Below are positions 35,682 to 44,655 of a DNA stretch of 64,000 nucleotides, piece after piece. The position numbers were made by a program, and so were the translations under genes. Numbering within the stretch: the first letter of the stretch is position 1; every line of letters begins with the position of its first letter. The stretch comes from JANMDS01 sp031430575 (GTDB lineage Bacteria; Pseudomonadota; Gammaproteobacteria; Burkholderiales; Casimicrobiaceae). The notes under the pieces are model-generated. The model searched no databases and had not been told where the DNA came from. It saw only the letters and a list, made by a program, of their open reading frames with translations. The stretch is from contig JANPBT010000074.1 of assembly GCA_031430575.1 (NCBI GenBank), positions 36,127 through 100,126 on the forward strand, read 5' to 3'.

Positions 35682-36575
35682 ATGTGGAATTTATCGTTTT
35701 CGCCACCCCTCATCGTTGAAGCCAAAATCCTCACGCGGCTGCCCGATGCATGGCGAATCGATCAGCGCAGCGATTGGGCCGTGGCCAATCGTCAGGGCGA
35801 AATCATTGATTCTTTTTTGGAAGGTCCGTGTTTTGATCGGCTCGGCAATTTATATGTGACCGATATTCCGCATGGGCGTATTTTCCGCATCACGCCTGCG
35901 CTCCAGTGGCAGTTGGTCGTGCAGTATGACGGCTGGCCAAACGGTCTCGCGCTGCACGCTGATGGCGCATTGTGGATTACCGATTACCGAAAAGGGATCT
36001 TGCGGCTTGATCTTACCTGCGGCGCAGTTTCGCCGCTGCTCGCCCATCGCAATAGCGAATCCTTCAAGGGCGTGAACGATCTGACCTTTGATGCGCAGGG
36101 CAATTGCTATTTCACCGATCAAGGGCAAACGGGGCTGCACGACCCCACTGGGCGCGTCTATCGCTTATCGCCTGCGGGTAAGCTCGATTGCTTGCTGAGC
36201 AACGCTCCCAGCCCCAACGGTATCGCGGTGAGCGCAGATGGCAAATTGATTTATCTCGCTGTCACCCGCGCTAATCAAATCTGGCGCGCGCCGCTCTTGG
36301 CCGATGGTTCGCTCTCCAAAATGAATGCGCTGCAAACCTTTTTTGGCACGGGCGGCCCCGACGGTGTCGCGCTTGATGGGCACGGGCGGCTCTACGTTGC
36401 CCATGTATCGCTCGGCTGCATTTTTGTTCTCGCAACCACCGGCGAAGTCACCCACATCATCAAAAGCCCCGCGGGCGGCGCGGTAACTAACGTTGCGTTG
36501 CATCCTGACGGCAAGCATCTCGTGTTTACCGAAGCATCGTACGGCGTGGTCGCGATCGCGGTGCTGCCGAGTTGA
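35682..36575 (+). CDS. SMP-30/gluconolactonase family protein
   Basis: 297 residues forming a six-bladed propeller: EGPCFDRLGNLYVTDIPHGRIFRI, then WPNGLALHADGALWITDYRKGI, GVNDLTFDAQGNCYFTDQG and SPNGIAVSADGKLIYLAVT. The first glutamate and the N/D residues of these repeats bind the catalytic metal in this family. It hydrolyses a lactone, perhaps of a sugar acid. No signal peptide. The repeat copy at 36015-36027 is read LTCGAVSP, the rare TCGA frame. Confidence 0.88.
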   Translation: MWNLSFSPPLIVEAKILTRLPDAWRIDQRSDWAVANRQGEIIDSFLEGPCFDRLGNLYVTDIPHGRIFRITPALQWQLVVQYDGWPNGLALHADGALWITDYRKGILRLDLTCGAVSPLLAHRNSESFKGVNDLTFDAQGNCYFTDQGQTGLHDPTGRVYRLSPAGKLDCLLSNAPSPNGIAVSADGKLIYLAVTRANQIWRAPLLADGSLSKMNALQTFFGTGGPDGVALDGHGRLYVAHVSLGCIFVLATTGEVTHIIKSPAGGAVTNVALHPDGKHLVFTEASYGVVAIAVLPS

Positions 36576-36670
36576 CTAGATCAAATGCAGCGACCCACCT
36601 CAGTTACGCGCGGCGGATTGAATCGATCTTTGGTAGAAGTGGAGTGGCAGTGTGCCGTCAGGTTTAGCTA

Positions 36671-37423
36671 TTATTGCGGTAGTAGTAGTTGCCGAAAGAC
36701 TGCTTTGGCGTGAACGATCGTCGTGTTCACGTACATGACTCCGTCGACGATGACCTCAGTCGAACTCTCAATCTCTTGGAATGCTAGCGGCAGCTCAGTG
36801 CAAGCAAGACATACCGTCGGTGCGTGACCGCTGCCGAAGGTGCTTCGCGCGACGACCGCGGCGATCCTCCTTTGGGCATCGTTATCTGATTCTGCCTGCA
36901 GCTCGCTGATGAGTTTCACGACTTCAGCCCGGTCGACGGGTTCCCGTGGCGCCCATCCTTCGATTCCGAATTGCCGCAGGACTTCAGCGAACTTTGGAGA
37001 ATCCATCGTTGGCGCGGTCCCCAGAATCAATAATTCATTCAGGCCAAGAGATTGACAGTGCTCGGCCACGGCTTGAAAGATATTCACGACCGGAATGGTG
37101 ACCCCGCGCGTGATCGCCTCGAATCGATTGTGAGGCGTGTTGCTGGCAATGATTGCGATTTGCGCGCCCGACTGCTCTAGGCGAAGCAACGCGTCACGAA
37201 AGTAGGCGTCGTACGAAGCCCAGCTGCGGTCATCGGAAATTTCACCACCGCGAAGCCCATAGGACTTATTAAGGTTGAGCGACTCTATCGCCATTTCTGG
37301 AATAGGCGAAGGGCCGTTGACGTTGAGGCGTCGGTGGTGTTCAACGCTGAGGCGGCAAATGGCTTTGTAGTAATCGATGGTTGATGGCCAAGCGACACCG
37401 CCGACGATACCGAGTTTTTTCAT
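36671..37423 (-). CDS. Aspartate/glutamate racemase family protein, one catalytic cysteine missing
   Basis: 250 residues beginning MKKLGIVGGVAWPSTIDYYK, as in aspartate racemases. The family uses two cysteines: the C-terminal one is present in VCLACTELPLAF (residue 208), but the N-terminal position reads AIIASNTPHNR with serine or alanine where CNTAH is usual. Some broad racemases (E. coli YgeA) also have one cysteine replaced, so it may still be active or may act as an isomerase or lyase of related type. Alone, between SMP-30 and ROK genes on the opposite or same strand, with no operon link. Confidence 0.82.
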   Translation of the reverse strand: MKKLGIVGGVAWPSTIDYYKAICRLSVEHHRRLNVNGPSPIPEMAIESLNLNKSYGLRGGEISDDRSWASYDAYFRDALLRLEQSGAQIAIIASNTPHNRFEAITRGVTIPVVNIFQAVAEHCQSLGLNELLILGTAPTMDSPKFAEVLRQFGIEGWAPREPVDRAEVVKLISELQAESDNDAQRRIAAVVARSTFGSGHAPTVCLACTELPLAFQEIESSTEVIVDGVMYVNTTIVHAKAVFRQLLLPQ

Positions 37424-37618
37424 GATTCCAACGCATTAAGATTGATGAGATCCACTGGTTGATGCCTAAAGTGTTCTAGAGATCAGCACCAAAATTTAAC
37501 AGAGAAATCTGCGATTGCGATTGATTCACCAACCGTTTGCATGAATGGAATTTCAGTCATTTCTGCGCAATAAGCAACCGCACTAGCAACCTCTTTTTTG
37601 AGCCTAAAAGATCCTCAT

Positions 37619-37631
37619 CTGCGCCGCAGGT
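37619..37631 (-). repeat. Uptake-sequence-like repeat, single copy at the end of the sugar operon
   Basis: Exact reverse copy three bases from the ROK gene stop, the expected terminator position, but with no partner copy. Confidence 0.9.
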
Positions 37632-37633
37632 AT

Positions 37634-38809
37634 TTAGGCCGATTTCAAGCTGACTACCTGCTCGGGTGCAAAGTGCTTATAGAGCGGCATGAGCGCGCCG
37701 CCCATTGCGGGCGCGTCTGGCCCGATGCTGCCCAGCGCGATGGTCGGTTGCTGCGTGCCTTCCCAAGAGTAGGCAGCGCGGGCAACGCGCACCCGTTGCA
37801 CTAACGCATCGAGCACGCTGCGCTCCAAGATGCCATCGACGATGACGTGCGAAATATCTAGCAGCGAAGTGGCGTTTAATGCCGCTAACACGATGGCGTT
37901 CGCTGCGCGCAGCATCCAGCGCTCGGTGTGTTCGCGCCACGGGGCTTCGAGCGCCCGGGCATCGAAGCGGGCGCCGGTGTCAAGGCCATTTTCCGCGTAG
38001 CGGCGCTCAAGCGTGAGCACGGAGGCTTCTTCGATCAATTGCTTTGGCGCAGCACTTTTGCGTGCGAGGTCTGCAGCGGAGAGCGAAAGCGAGGCGAGCG
38101 CACCTGCGTTGCCGCGCTCGCCGCCGTGTAGCCGGCCATTGAGCACCAGCCCGCCGCCGACAAACGTCGAGACGTAGACATACAAGAAATTTTGATGATT
38201 GCGGCCTTCGCCTGCGACTAATTCAGCAAGGCAAGCCGCAGACGTATCTTTGAGTAAGCTCACCGGCGCTGGCGCGAGGATTTGCACCTGCGCCTGCAAA
38301 TCAAAGCCGCGCCAGGCATCGGCGAGCGGGCTGGGCATGCCGAGCAAATCACGCCAGCCGCCGAGATCAAAAGGCGCAGCGATGCCAACGCCTACGATGC
38401 GCGAGCGATGAAATTGTGCGAGATGCTTTGTGATTTCATTGATGACTAATTGCGGGTTTGGAAATTCGTAGGCGATGTGAGCACGGCGGCGCACGTTGCC
38501 CGTGAAATCCATGAGCAAGACTTCGAGCCGATCCCGACCGACATTAAAGCCCACGCTGAATGCGCCATCGGGATTGAGCGCAATTGGCACTGAGGGCTGC
38601 CCGATGCGCCCGCGCACGGGCGCGAGCTTACGCAAAAGCTGATCACCGAGCAGGCGGTCAACAATCGTAGAGGCCGCTTGCGCGGAGAGCTGCGTGCGCC
38701 GCGCAAGCTCGGCTTTGGGTAAGCCATCAGGGTGCTGGCGCACGATTTGCAAAACGAGCCGTTCGTTGAATGCGCGCATGCCCTCGGCGTTGGAGCCGCG
38801 TGTATTCAC
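37634..38809 (-). CDS. ROK-family transcriptional regulator (NagC/XylR type)
   Basis: 391 residues from a GTG whose A overlaps the ATPase stop (GTGA). The winged helix covers about residues 15-70 (LVLQIVRQHPDGLPKAELARRTQLSAQAASTIVDRLL), followed by the ROK sugar-kinase-like fold. The kinase zinc motif is not obvious: the expected CxCGxxGC cysteines are missing. It is the last gene of the sugar ABC operon and probably represses it, releasing DNA on binding the sugar or its phosphate. Confidence 0.88.
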   Translation of the reverse strand: MNTRGSNAEGMRAFNERLVLQIVRQHPDGLPKAELARRTQLSAQAASTIVDRLLGDQLLRKLAPVRGRIGQPSVPIALNPDGAFSVGFNVGRDRLEVLLMDFTGNVRRRAHIAYEFPNPQLVINEITKHLAQFHRSRIVGVGIAAPFDLGGWRDLLGMPSPLADAWRGFDLQAQVQILAPAPVSLLKDTSAACLAELVAGEGRNHQNFLYVYVSTFVGGGLVLNGRLHGGERGNAGALASLSLSAADLARKSAAPKQLIEEASVLTLERRYAENGLDTGARFDARALEAPWREHTERWMLRAANAIVLAALNATSLLDISHVIVDGILERSVLDALVQRVRVARAAYSWEGTQQPTIALGSIGPDAPAMGGALMPLYKHFAPEQVVSLKSA

Positions 38810-39585
38810 GCCAGTAACTCGGGCGAAATTTCCTCAACTGATTTTGCGCCAGTCATGATGGCCACGGTATCGGACATGCTGATTTTTTTAGGGTTTACGA
38901 CTGCCGCCCGCTTGCCTAAGCGCTGGATGTGAATGCGATCAGCAATCTCGAAGACGTGCGGCATGTTGTGTGAAATCAAAATCACCGGGAGCCCGCGATC
39001 ACGCACGCGCCGGATCATCTCGAGCACCATATTGCCTTCTTTCACGCCAAGTGCTGCGGTCGGCTCGTCCATGATGACGACGTGCTGCGCAAATGCCGCT
39101 GCGCGCGCCACTGCCACGCATTGCCGCTGCCCGCCCGAGAGCGTCTCGACAGCTTGCGTCATCGAGCGTATGCCAACTTTAAGGTCGGCCATACGCTGCG
39201 TGGCTTGCGCGAGCATTTCTTTTTTGTCGAGTATTTTGAGTACCCGCCCAATCGCGCCGCCCATGGTAATTTCTCGCCCGAGAAAGAGATTTTCGGCAAT
39301 GGTCATGGCGGGCGCAACGGCTAAATCTTGATAGACGGTCTCAATCCCCGCAGCGCGGGCATCGGGCGGCGAGCGAAAATGAACCTGCTTGCCGTCGAGC
39401 AAAATCTCGCCGCTATCGGGAATGATCGCGCCCGAAAGCGCTTTAATGAGTGTAGATTTGCCCGCGCCGTTATCGCCAATCACCGCTAATATTTCACCTT
39501 CGCGCAGCGCGAAATCGGCGCCGTCTAAAGCGGTAACGCCACCGTAGCGCTTCACAATATTGCGCGCTTCAAATACGATCTTCAT
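38806..39585 (-). CDS. frcA: Sugar ABC transporter ATP-binding protein (FrcA-like)
   Basis: 259 residues from the ATG giving MKIVFEARNIVKRYGGVTAL; the far longer frame upstream is a shadow of the permease gene. Walker A GDNGAGKST, signature LSGGQRQCVAVARA and Walker B VVIMDEPTAALG are intact; the switch histidine is in LISHNMPHV. A single NBD of this size matches FrcA, the fructose/ribose-type importer ATPase, rather than the double RbsA. It overlaps the permease gene by 4 bases and the regulator gene by 3. Confidence 0.9.
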   Translation of the reverse strand: MKIVFEARNIVKRYGGVTALDGADFALREGEILAVIGDNGAGKSTLIKALSGAIIPDSGEILLDGKQVHFRSPPDARAAGIETVYQDLAVAPAMTIAENLFLGREITMGGAIGRVLKILDKKEMLAQATQRMADLKVGIRSMTQAVETLSGGQRQCVAVARAAAFAQHVVIMDEPTAALGVKEGNMVLEMIRRVRDRGLPVILISHNMPHVFEIADRIHIQRLGKRAAVVNPKKISMSDTVAIMTGAKSVEEISPELLA

Positions 39586-40538
39586 CGCGCACCTCGCCGC
39601 GAAAATTGATCGACTGCCACCGCGAGAATCACCAGCACGCCCGTGATGAGCGTTTGCACAACCGATGGCACACCCATCAGGGTCAGCCCATTGCGAAATA
39701 CGCCGACAATAATTGCGCCAATCAACGTGCCCAAAATAATGCCCCGCCCGCCAAAGAGGGAAGTGCCACCGAGCACGACGGCGGTAATCGAATCTAAATT
39801 TTCTGTTTGCCCCGCCTGCGGGTCGCCAATGCCGGTGCGCGCGAGCGAGACTAGCGCGGCAAGGCCGTAAAAAAAACCAGCGGCGACGTAAACGCCAATC
39901 AACACGCGATCTACGCGAATGCCCGATAGCCGCGACGCTTCGGCATGATTGCCGACCGCGTAAATATGTCGTCCGGTGGCGGTATCTTGCAGAAATCGCC
40001 ATACCAGAATATAGAGCACGATCATGAGGCAGGTGCCGATGCTGACTTGCGCGCCGCCTAGCGAAAAAGTCGCCCCAAGAGCGGTCATCCAGTCGGGTAA
40101 ATCAGTGACCGAAGCCGAGCTGGTGTAAAGCTGCGTTGTGGCAAAGGCAATATTCATCGTGCCAAGCGTTACGATGAAGGGCGGCAGCTTTGCTTTAGTC
40201 ACCAGCAGGCCATTGAGCAAACCAAATGCGCACGTTGCGAGCAAGCCCAAGCTCACTGCTAGGGCCGGGTGCAATCCGCTTTCCACCGCTAATTTTGAGA
40301 TGACCATTGCGCCCAGCGCCATGACAAACCCGCACGATAAATCAATGCCTGCGGTTAAGATAATGAGGGATTGCCCAATGGCGATGACGCCGACGACCAT
40401 CACCTGCTGTAGGATTAGCGAGAAATTTTCAGCGCTTAAAAAGCGGTCAGATTGGGTGGCAAAAAAAGCGCACGCAGCCAACAGCGCGAGCCACGGACCC
40501 AGCGTTGTCCACGGTAAATTTTTTAGGCGATCATTCAT
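39582..40538 (-). CDS. frcC: Sugar ABC transporter permease (FrcC/RbsC-like)
   Basis: 318 residues with about nine or ten membrane helices. IAIGQSLIILTAGIDLSCGFVMALGAM and NAEASRLSGIRVDR-type coupling segment (here GNHAEASRLSGIRVDRVLIGVY) are typical of the RbsC/FrcC branch. It forms the channel for a monosaccharide, fructose, ribose or similar. Upstream lie the binding-protein gene and a strong terminator, which would set a lower level of permease than of binding protein. Confidence 0.92.
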   Translation of the reverse strand: MNDRLKNLPWTTLGPWLALLAACAFFATQSDRFLSAENFSLILQQVMVVGVIAIGQSLIILTAGIDLSCGFVMALGAMVISKLAVESGLHPALAVSLGLLATCAFGLLNGLLVTKAKLPPFIVTLGTMNIAFATTQLYTSSASVTDLPDWMTALGATFSLGGAQVSIGTCLMIVLYILVWRFLQDTATGRHIYAVGNHAEASRLSGIRVDRVLIGVYVAAGFFYGLAALVSLARTGIGDPQAGQTENLDSITAVVLGGTSLFGGRGIILGTLIGAIIVGVFRNGLTLMGVPSVVQTLITGVLVILAVAVDQFSRRGAR

Positions 40539-40562
40539 ACGGTCATCCTGATAAGAGGTTAT

Positions 40563-40575
40563 ACCTGCGGCGCAG
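40563..40575 (+). repeat. Uptake-sequence-like repeat, single copy upstream of the permease gene
   Basis: Exact core with TTAT before and ATTGAG after, in the gap between the binding-protein and permease genes. Confidence 0.9.
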
Positions 40576-40615
40576 ATTGAGCACTTTTAAGCTTCAAATA
40601 CTTCAAATAGAGCCA

Positions 40616-40640
40616 AAAAAAGGGCCGTAGGCCCTTTTTT
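40616..40640 (-). terminator. Intrinsic terminator between binding-protein and permease genes
   Basis: GGGCC (40622-40626) pairs with GGCCC (40630-40634) around a GTA loop, flanked by six or more A and six T residues, so the stem may be 11 bp. It lies 20 bases after the binding-protein stop within an operon, a usual device to make binding protein in excess over the membrane parts. Confidence 0.85.
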
Positions 40641-40662
40641 GTAAGTTAATTACCAAGCAGAA

Positions 40663-41649
40663 TTACTTTTTTCCCCAGCACAGTTCGAGACCTTTTTTGG
40701 TATCGGTGCTGTCAACGTCTTTAATCTTTTTGTTGGCAATCAAAGTCACGCCGGTATCAACATAACCAGACGCTTTTTTGCCGTTTTTAGCGTAATCTAA
40801 TCCAGCGGCAACGCCCATCGCGGCCATCTTCAATGGGTATTGCTGCGAAGTCGCGGCAATCTTGCCAGCAGCGGTATCTTTGATGCCTTGACAGCCACCG
40901 TCAACTGAAACGATGGTCACGCCTTTTTCTTTCTTGGCATTTTGTAATGCTTTGAAAGCGCCTGCAGCCGCCGGCTCATTGATGGTGTAGACCAAATTGA
41001 TGTCGGGATTTTTTTGCAGGCAATTTTCCATGCCGGTCTGGCCTTTGGCAGCATCACCAAAGGAATCAGCAGCGCAAACGACGGCGGCATCTTTGCCCAG
41101 CTCATTGCTCTTTGCATCGGGCGCAGGCAAACCCATGCCCTTTAAAAAACCGTTGTGGCGTTGTGCGCCGACGGGGTGGCCGGGGAACAAGTCTAGCGTT
41201 GCGATTTTTGCGGGCCTGCCCCCGAGCGCGGCTTTAGCGTATTGACCAATCAAGACACCGGCTTTGTAGTTGTCGGTCGCAAAAAGGGCATCTGCCCCGT
41301 CAACCGGGCTATCGAGCGCAATGACTTGCACGCCTTTGGCTTGCACTTTTTTAATCGTTGGCACAATCGCGTCGCCAGAAGACGTAATCAAAATCGTCTT
41401 CGCGCCGGCGTTGGCCATATTTTCTAAGGCGGCGATTTGGGCAGCGGTGTCGCCATCGATCTTGCCAGAAGCCGTCATGAGCTTAACGCCCAACTTCTTA
41501 GCTTCGGCTTGCGCGCCTTCTTTCATTTTTACGAAGAAGGGATTGGTTTCGGTCTTGGTAATGAGCCCGACGATGGGTTGACCCGATTGGGCGGATGCAA
41601 CCGCAGCAAATGCGCTGGCGACAGCTAAAGATAGGATGCGAACGTTCAT
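40663..41649 (-). CDS. frcB: Sugar-binding protein of the ABC importer (FrcB-like)
   Basis: 328 residues from the ATG giving MNVRILSLAVASAFAAVASAQ, preceded by AGGAGACTTGT; the longer frame is not used. The mature protein is a type-I periplasmic binding fold: PIVGLITKTETNPFFVKMKEGAQAEAKKLG, VIALDSPVDGADALFATDN and YTINEPAAAGAFKAL. This pattern matches fructose-binding FrcB better than ribose-binding RbsB, but the sugar is inferred. A probable sigma-70 promoter lies about 50-75 bases upstream, and a terminator follows the gene. Confidence 0.9.
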   Translation of the reverse strand: MNVRILSLAVASAFAAVASAQSGQPIVGLITKTETNPFFVKMKEGAQAEAKKLGVKLMTASGKIDGDTAAQIAALENMANAGAKTILITSSGDAIVPTIKKVQAKGVQVIALDSPVDGADALFATDNYKAGVLIGQYAKAALGGRPAKIATLDLFPGHPVGAQRHNGFLKGMGLPAPDAKSNELGKDAAVVCAADSFGDAAKGQTGMENCLQKNPDINLVYTINEPAAAGAFKALQNAKKEKGVTIVSVDGGCQGIKDTAAGKIAATSQQYPLKMAAMGVAAGLDYAKNGKKASGYVDTGVTLIANKKIKDVDSTDTKKGLELCWGKK

Positions 41650-41696
41650 ACAAGTCTCCTTGATTTTCTGACGAATTAAATAGCAACCCCCGAACT

Positions 41697-41726
41697 TTAG
41701 CAAAGCTACGGAATAAATCAAGTCAA
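41697..41726 (-). promoter_or_regulatory. Possible sigma-70 promoter for the sugar operon
   Basis: On the minus strand TTGACT (41726-41721) and TGCTAA (41702-41697) are 18 bp apart, about 50 bases upstream of the binding-protein start. The segment nearly abuts the end of the enoyl-CoA hydratase gene, so there is little room for other control sites. Confidence 0.4.
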
Positions 41727-41731
41727 ATGAT

Positions 41732-42526
41732 TTAATCTAAAAACCGTGGATTTCGCTTTTCGATAAACGCGCTCACGCCTTCAACAAAATCGTCGTGGGC
41801 GGCGCATTCGGCAAAGCTCTGCGCTTCTTCGCGCAATTGCTCAACGAGTGAATTGGATTCGCTGGCGTAGATCAATTGCTTCAAATTACCCATCGCCCGC
41901 TTTGGCCCAGAAGAGATTTGATAGACCATGGCCTCAAGTGCGGCTTCAAGTTGCGCTGCAGGTACGACTTGATTGATTAAGCCAATTTCCTTGGCGTGTT
42001 GGGCAGAAAAGCGGGGCGAGAGCAAGAAGAGCTCCATCGCGCGACGCATGCCAATCGCGCGCTGCAAAAAGTAAGTGCCGCCGCCGTCGGGGGTGAGCCC
42101 AATTGAGCGATAAGCAGTCGCAAAATAGGCGCTGTCTGAGGCGATGCTGAGATCGCAGCCCGCCACCAGTGAAAGCCCAAAGCCTGCGCATGCGCCGCGC
42201 ACGCAAGCGATCACCGGGGCGTCGAGCGCGTTCAGTGTTTCGATAGATTCGTGTAAATCGTTAACCATTTTTTCGCAATGGTTGCGGCGCTCATCTGGTG
42301 GCATTGGGAAGAGTTGGGTAAACGCTTTCAAATCGCCCCCGGCCATGAAATTGTCTCCCGTGCCCTTGATGACGACGCAGCGCAAATCTTGCTGCGCGGC
42401 GAGCGTGCGCGTGGCCTCGACCAGCGCGCCCATCATCTCGAAATCAAGGGAATTCATCGCCTTTGGGCGATTGAGCGTGAGCGTCGAGACGCCTTTAACT
42501 TGAGAGAGCAAAATTGGATCAGACAT
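41732..42526 (-). CDS. Enoyl-CoA hydratase/isomerase family protein
   Basis: 264 residues from the ATG giving MSDPILLSQVKGVSTLTLNRPKAMNSLD. The crotonase fold shows the oxyanion-hole segments FMAGGDLKAF and RGACAGFGLSLVAGCDLSIAS. The usual catalytic glutamate position reads SIGLTPDGGGTYFL, with D in place of E/G, so it may be an isomerase-type member rather than a classic hydratase. Its start overlaps the end of the HDAC-like gene by 8 bases. A decayed repeat (two mismatches) near 41951 encodes VPAAQL. Confidence 0.9.
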   Translation of the reverse strand: MSDPILLSQVKGVSTLTLNRPKAMNSLDFEMMGALVEATRTLAAQQDLRCVVIKGTGDNFMAGGDLKAFTQLFPMPPDERRNHCEKMVNDLHESIETLNALDAPVIACVRGACAGFGLSLVAGCDLSIASDSAYFATAYRSIGLTPDGGGTYFLQRAIGMRRAMELFLLSPRFSAQHAKEIGLINQVVPAAQLEAALEAMVYQISSGPKRAMGNLKQLIYASESNSLVEQLREEAQSFAECAAHDDFVEGVSAFIEKRNPRFLD

Positions 42527-43424
42527 AGGGTTTCCCAAAAATTTCGAGCGCAACGCGGATAGTGTTGAAGTGTATCGCCACGATATCGTCCACATTTTCG
42601 GCATAGCCACCGGCCATGCTCACCGTCATGGGAATACCTGCGGCGCAGATTTGGCGCATAACGTAAGCATCGCGTGCCTGCAAGCCCGCCATGGTGAGGC
42701 CCAAGCGCCCGAGTCGGTCGCCCTCGAAGGGATCAGCCCCCGCAAGATAAATCACCAGCTGCGGATTGACCTCGCGCAACAGCCGCGGCAGATGGCTTGC
42801 AAGCGTTTCCAGGTAATGGGCATCGCTACAACCATCAGGCAATTCAATATCAAGATCGCTGCGCTCTTTGCGCACAGGATAGTTTTTTTCGCCATGAATA
42901 GAGAACGTGAAAATCGAATCATCGTCGCGCAAGATGGCTGCCGTGCCGTTGCCTTGATGCACGTCCAAATCAACAATCAGCACGCGGGCAATCCCCATTT
43001 CTTGCTGCATCAAGCGGGCGGCGATGACGCTATCGTTAAATACGCAAAAGCCTTCGCCCCGGTCGGCAAAGGCGTGGTGTGTGCCTCCGGCTAAATTTGC
43101 GCCGCACGTACGGTGGGCAATCGCGTGCCGCGCCGCCGCAATCGTTGCCCCGGAAGAGCGCCGCGAGCGCTCCACCATTTCAAGACTCCACGGAAAGCCA
43201 ATCGCGCGAATTTCTTTTTCAGTCAGCGCGCCTTGCGTAACCCGGGCAATATAGTCTGCGCAATGGGCGAGCGCGAGCTGGGCATCGGTCGCGGCAGGCG
43301 GCTCTGCGAGCAGGTGCGGCGCGAGCGCTGCTACTTTCTCGCGTAGCAAACGATATTTAGACATCGGGAAGCGATGCCCTGGAGGCGTTGGCAACTCAAA
43401 GTGATCGGTATAGAAAATCTTCAC
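42519..43424 (-). CDS. Histone deacetylase-like protein (AcuC/acetoin-utilisation family)
   Basis: 301 residues from a GTG that shares one base with the preceding stop. GGTHHAFADRGEGFCVFNDSV holds the catalytic histidine pair, VLIVDLDVHQGNGTA the zinc D and H, and YLAGADPFEGDRLG the third zinc aspartate. The tyrosine of the AGGY motif is present (MAGGYAEN). Bacterial members remove acetyl groups from small molecules or proteins such as acetyl-CoA synthetase. It is coupled with a GNAT gene upstream and a crotonase gene downstream. The repeat copy at 42636-42648 is read RQICAAGIPM. Confidence 0.93.
   Translation of the reverse strand: MKIFYTDHFELPTPPGHRFPMSKYRLLREKVAALAPHLLAEPPAATDAQLALAHCADYIARVTQGALTEKEIRAIGFPWSLEMVERSRRSSGATIAAARHAIAHRTCGANLAGGTHHAFADRGEGFCVFNDSVIAARLMQQEMGIARVLIVDLDVHQGNGTAAILRDDDSIFTFSIHGEKNYPVRKERSDLDIELPDGCSDAHYLETLASHLPRLLREVNPQLVIYLAGADPFEGDRLGRLGLTMAGLQARDAYVMRQICAAGIPMTVSMAGGYAENVDDIVAIHFNTIRVALEIFGKPYV
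42636..42648 (+). repeat. Uptake-sequence-like repeat inside the HDAC-like gene
   Basis: Exact core with AAT and ATTTG flanks; on the gene strand it encodes ICAAGI. Confidence 0.9.
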
Positions 43425-44572
43425 TACTGAATTTCTTTAAACGGTGAAGCACTTTCAAGTGCAGAAATCGCCTCGGTCACGCCAGCGCGCTCGCGCTGCA
43501 AAAAACGATCAACGGCCCGTTCGAGTCCAGGGTCGGCCAGCCAGTGCGCTGAGTAGGTTTCTACCGGTAAAAACCCGCGTGAAAGCTTATGCTCGCCTTG
43601 CGCGCCGCCTTCAAATCGTTGCACCCGATTTGCGATACACCAATCGAGCGATTGGTAGTAGCACGCATCGAAATGTAATCCGGGCACGTATTCCAGCGCG
43701 CCCCAGTAGCGTCCGTAAAGTGAATCGAGGCCACGCCAATTCAGCGCTGCGCAAATCGGCAGGCCATTGCGCTCACCAATGATTAAAAGTTGCGCCGCAG
43801 GTATTTTCTGTGCGTAGTGCATAAAAAAATCTAGCGAGAGATAAGGTGACGATTGATGCTGCGCGTAAGTGGTCGCGTAGCAGTTATAAAAGTGAGCCCA
43901 ATCATCGGCTGATATTTCATCACCGGTGAGCACGCGGAAGGTCACACCTGCTTCGCGTACTTTTCTGCGCTCTTGCTTAATGCGCTTACGTTTGTCGTGA
44001 CTCATCGTCGCCAAGTAGTCGTCAAACGTGGCTACACCGGGGTTTTCCCAATGAAACTGCACGCCTGTGCGCAAAAGCGCGCCGCCCGCTTGCCACGCAA
44101 GGGCTTCGCTTTTATCGCTGAGCAATATGTGTAGCGATGAGACCTGCAGCTTTTGAGCGAATGCAATGGTCTCGGCAACGCACTGCCCGCGCAGCGCCCC
44201 ATCGCGCAGAAGCAGCCGCGAGCCGGGGCAGGGCGTAAAGGGCAGGGCGCTGACGAGCTTTGGGTAGTAGCGCCCCCCGGCCTCGGTATAAGCGCGTGCC
44301 CACGCCCAATCGAAAACGTATTCTCCATAAGAGTGGGTTTTGAGGTAAAGCGGTAATGCCGCTACGAGCGTATCGCCCTGCCACCACGATAAATGCATGG
44401 GCTGCCAGCCGGAGCGCGTACTCGCGCACTGCGTGGTTTCGAGCGCGTGCAAAAAAGCATGGTGCGTGAGGGGATGACCGGCTTGGTCAGTCAGTGCATT
44501 CCATTGTTGCGGGGGAATCTGCGCAATCGCGCTGTGGGTGCGCATTGTGATGGGGTGCTGCGTGTCGGTCAT
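43424..44572 (-). CDS. GNAT-type protein of the DUF482/peptidogalycan family
   Basis: 382 residues. ALPLYLKTHSYGEYVFDWAWARAY and MSHDKRKRIKQERRKVREAG are characteristic of the DUF482 branch of acyltransferases, as are ALNWRGLDSLYGRYWGALEYVPGLHFDACYYQ and RFEGGAQGEHKLSRGFLP near the end. The exact acceptor is unknown. It shares one base with the deacetylase-like gene, so acetyl transfer and removal may be made in a fixed ratio. The repeat copy at 43790-43802 (one mismatch) is read KIPAAQL. Confidence 0.85.
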   Translation of the reverse strand: MTDTQHPITMRTHSAIAQIPPQQWNALTDQAGHPLTHHAFLHALETTQCASTRSGWQPMHLSWWQGDTLVAALPLYLKTHSYGEYVFDWAWARAYTEAGGRYYPKLVSALPFTPCPGSRLLLRDGALRGQCVAETIAFAQKLQVSSLHILLSDKSEALAWQAGGALLRTGVQFHWENPGVATFDDYLATMSHDKRKRIKQERRKVREAGVTFRVLTGDEISADDWAHFYNCYATTYAQHQSSPYLSLDFFMHYAQKIPAAQLLIIGERNGLPICAALNWRGLDSLYGRYWGALEYVPGLHFDACYYQSLDWCIANRVQRFEGGAQGEHKLSRGFLPVETYSAHWLADPGLERAVDRFLQRERAGVTEAISALESASPFKEIQ

Positions 44573-44593
44573 CTGAAATTTCGATTAAAAACG

Positions 44594-44655
44594 GCTCAAT
44601 CTGCGCCGCAGGTATTGCATGCCTTGAAGCGTTATACCTGCGGCGCAGATTGAGC
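44594..44655 (-). terminator. Hairpin of facing uptake-sequence-like repeats with T-run
   Basis: Reverse copy at 44601-44613 and forward copy at 44636-44648; the perfect stem is 22 bp (44594-44615 with 44634-44655) with an 18-base loop. Read on the minus strand it is followed by CGTTTTTAATC, so it works as a terminator for the gene ending at 44632. The forward copy is also the last codons of that gene (SAPQV and stop). Confidence 0.85.

Noticed and set aside
36671..37423. Horizontal transfer of the racemase gene
   Set aside because: It lies alone and lacks the word, but one 750-base gene is too short to judge and I cannot measure composition reliably by eye.
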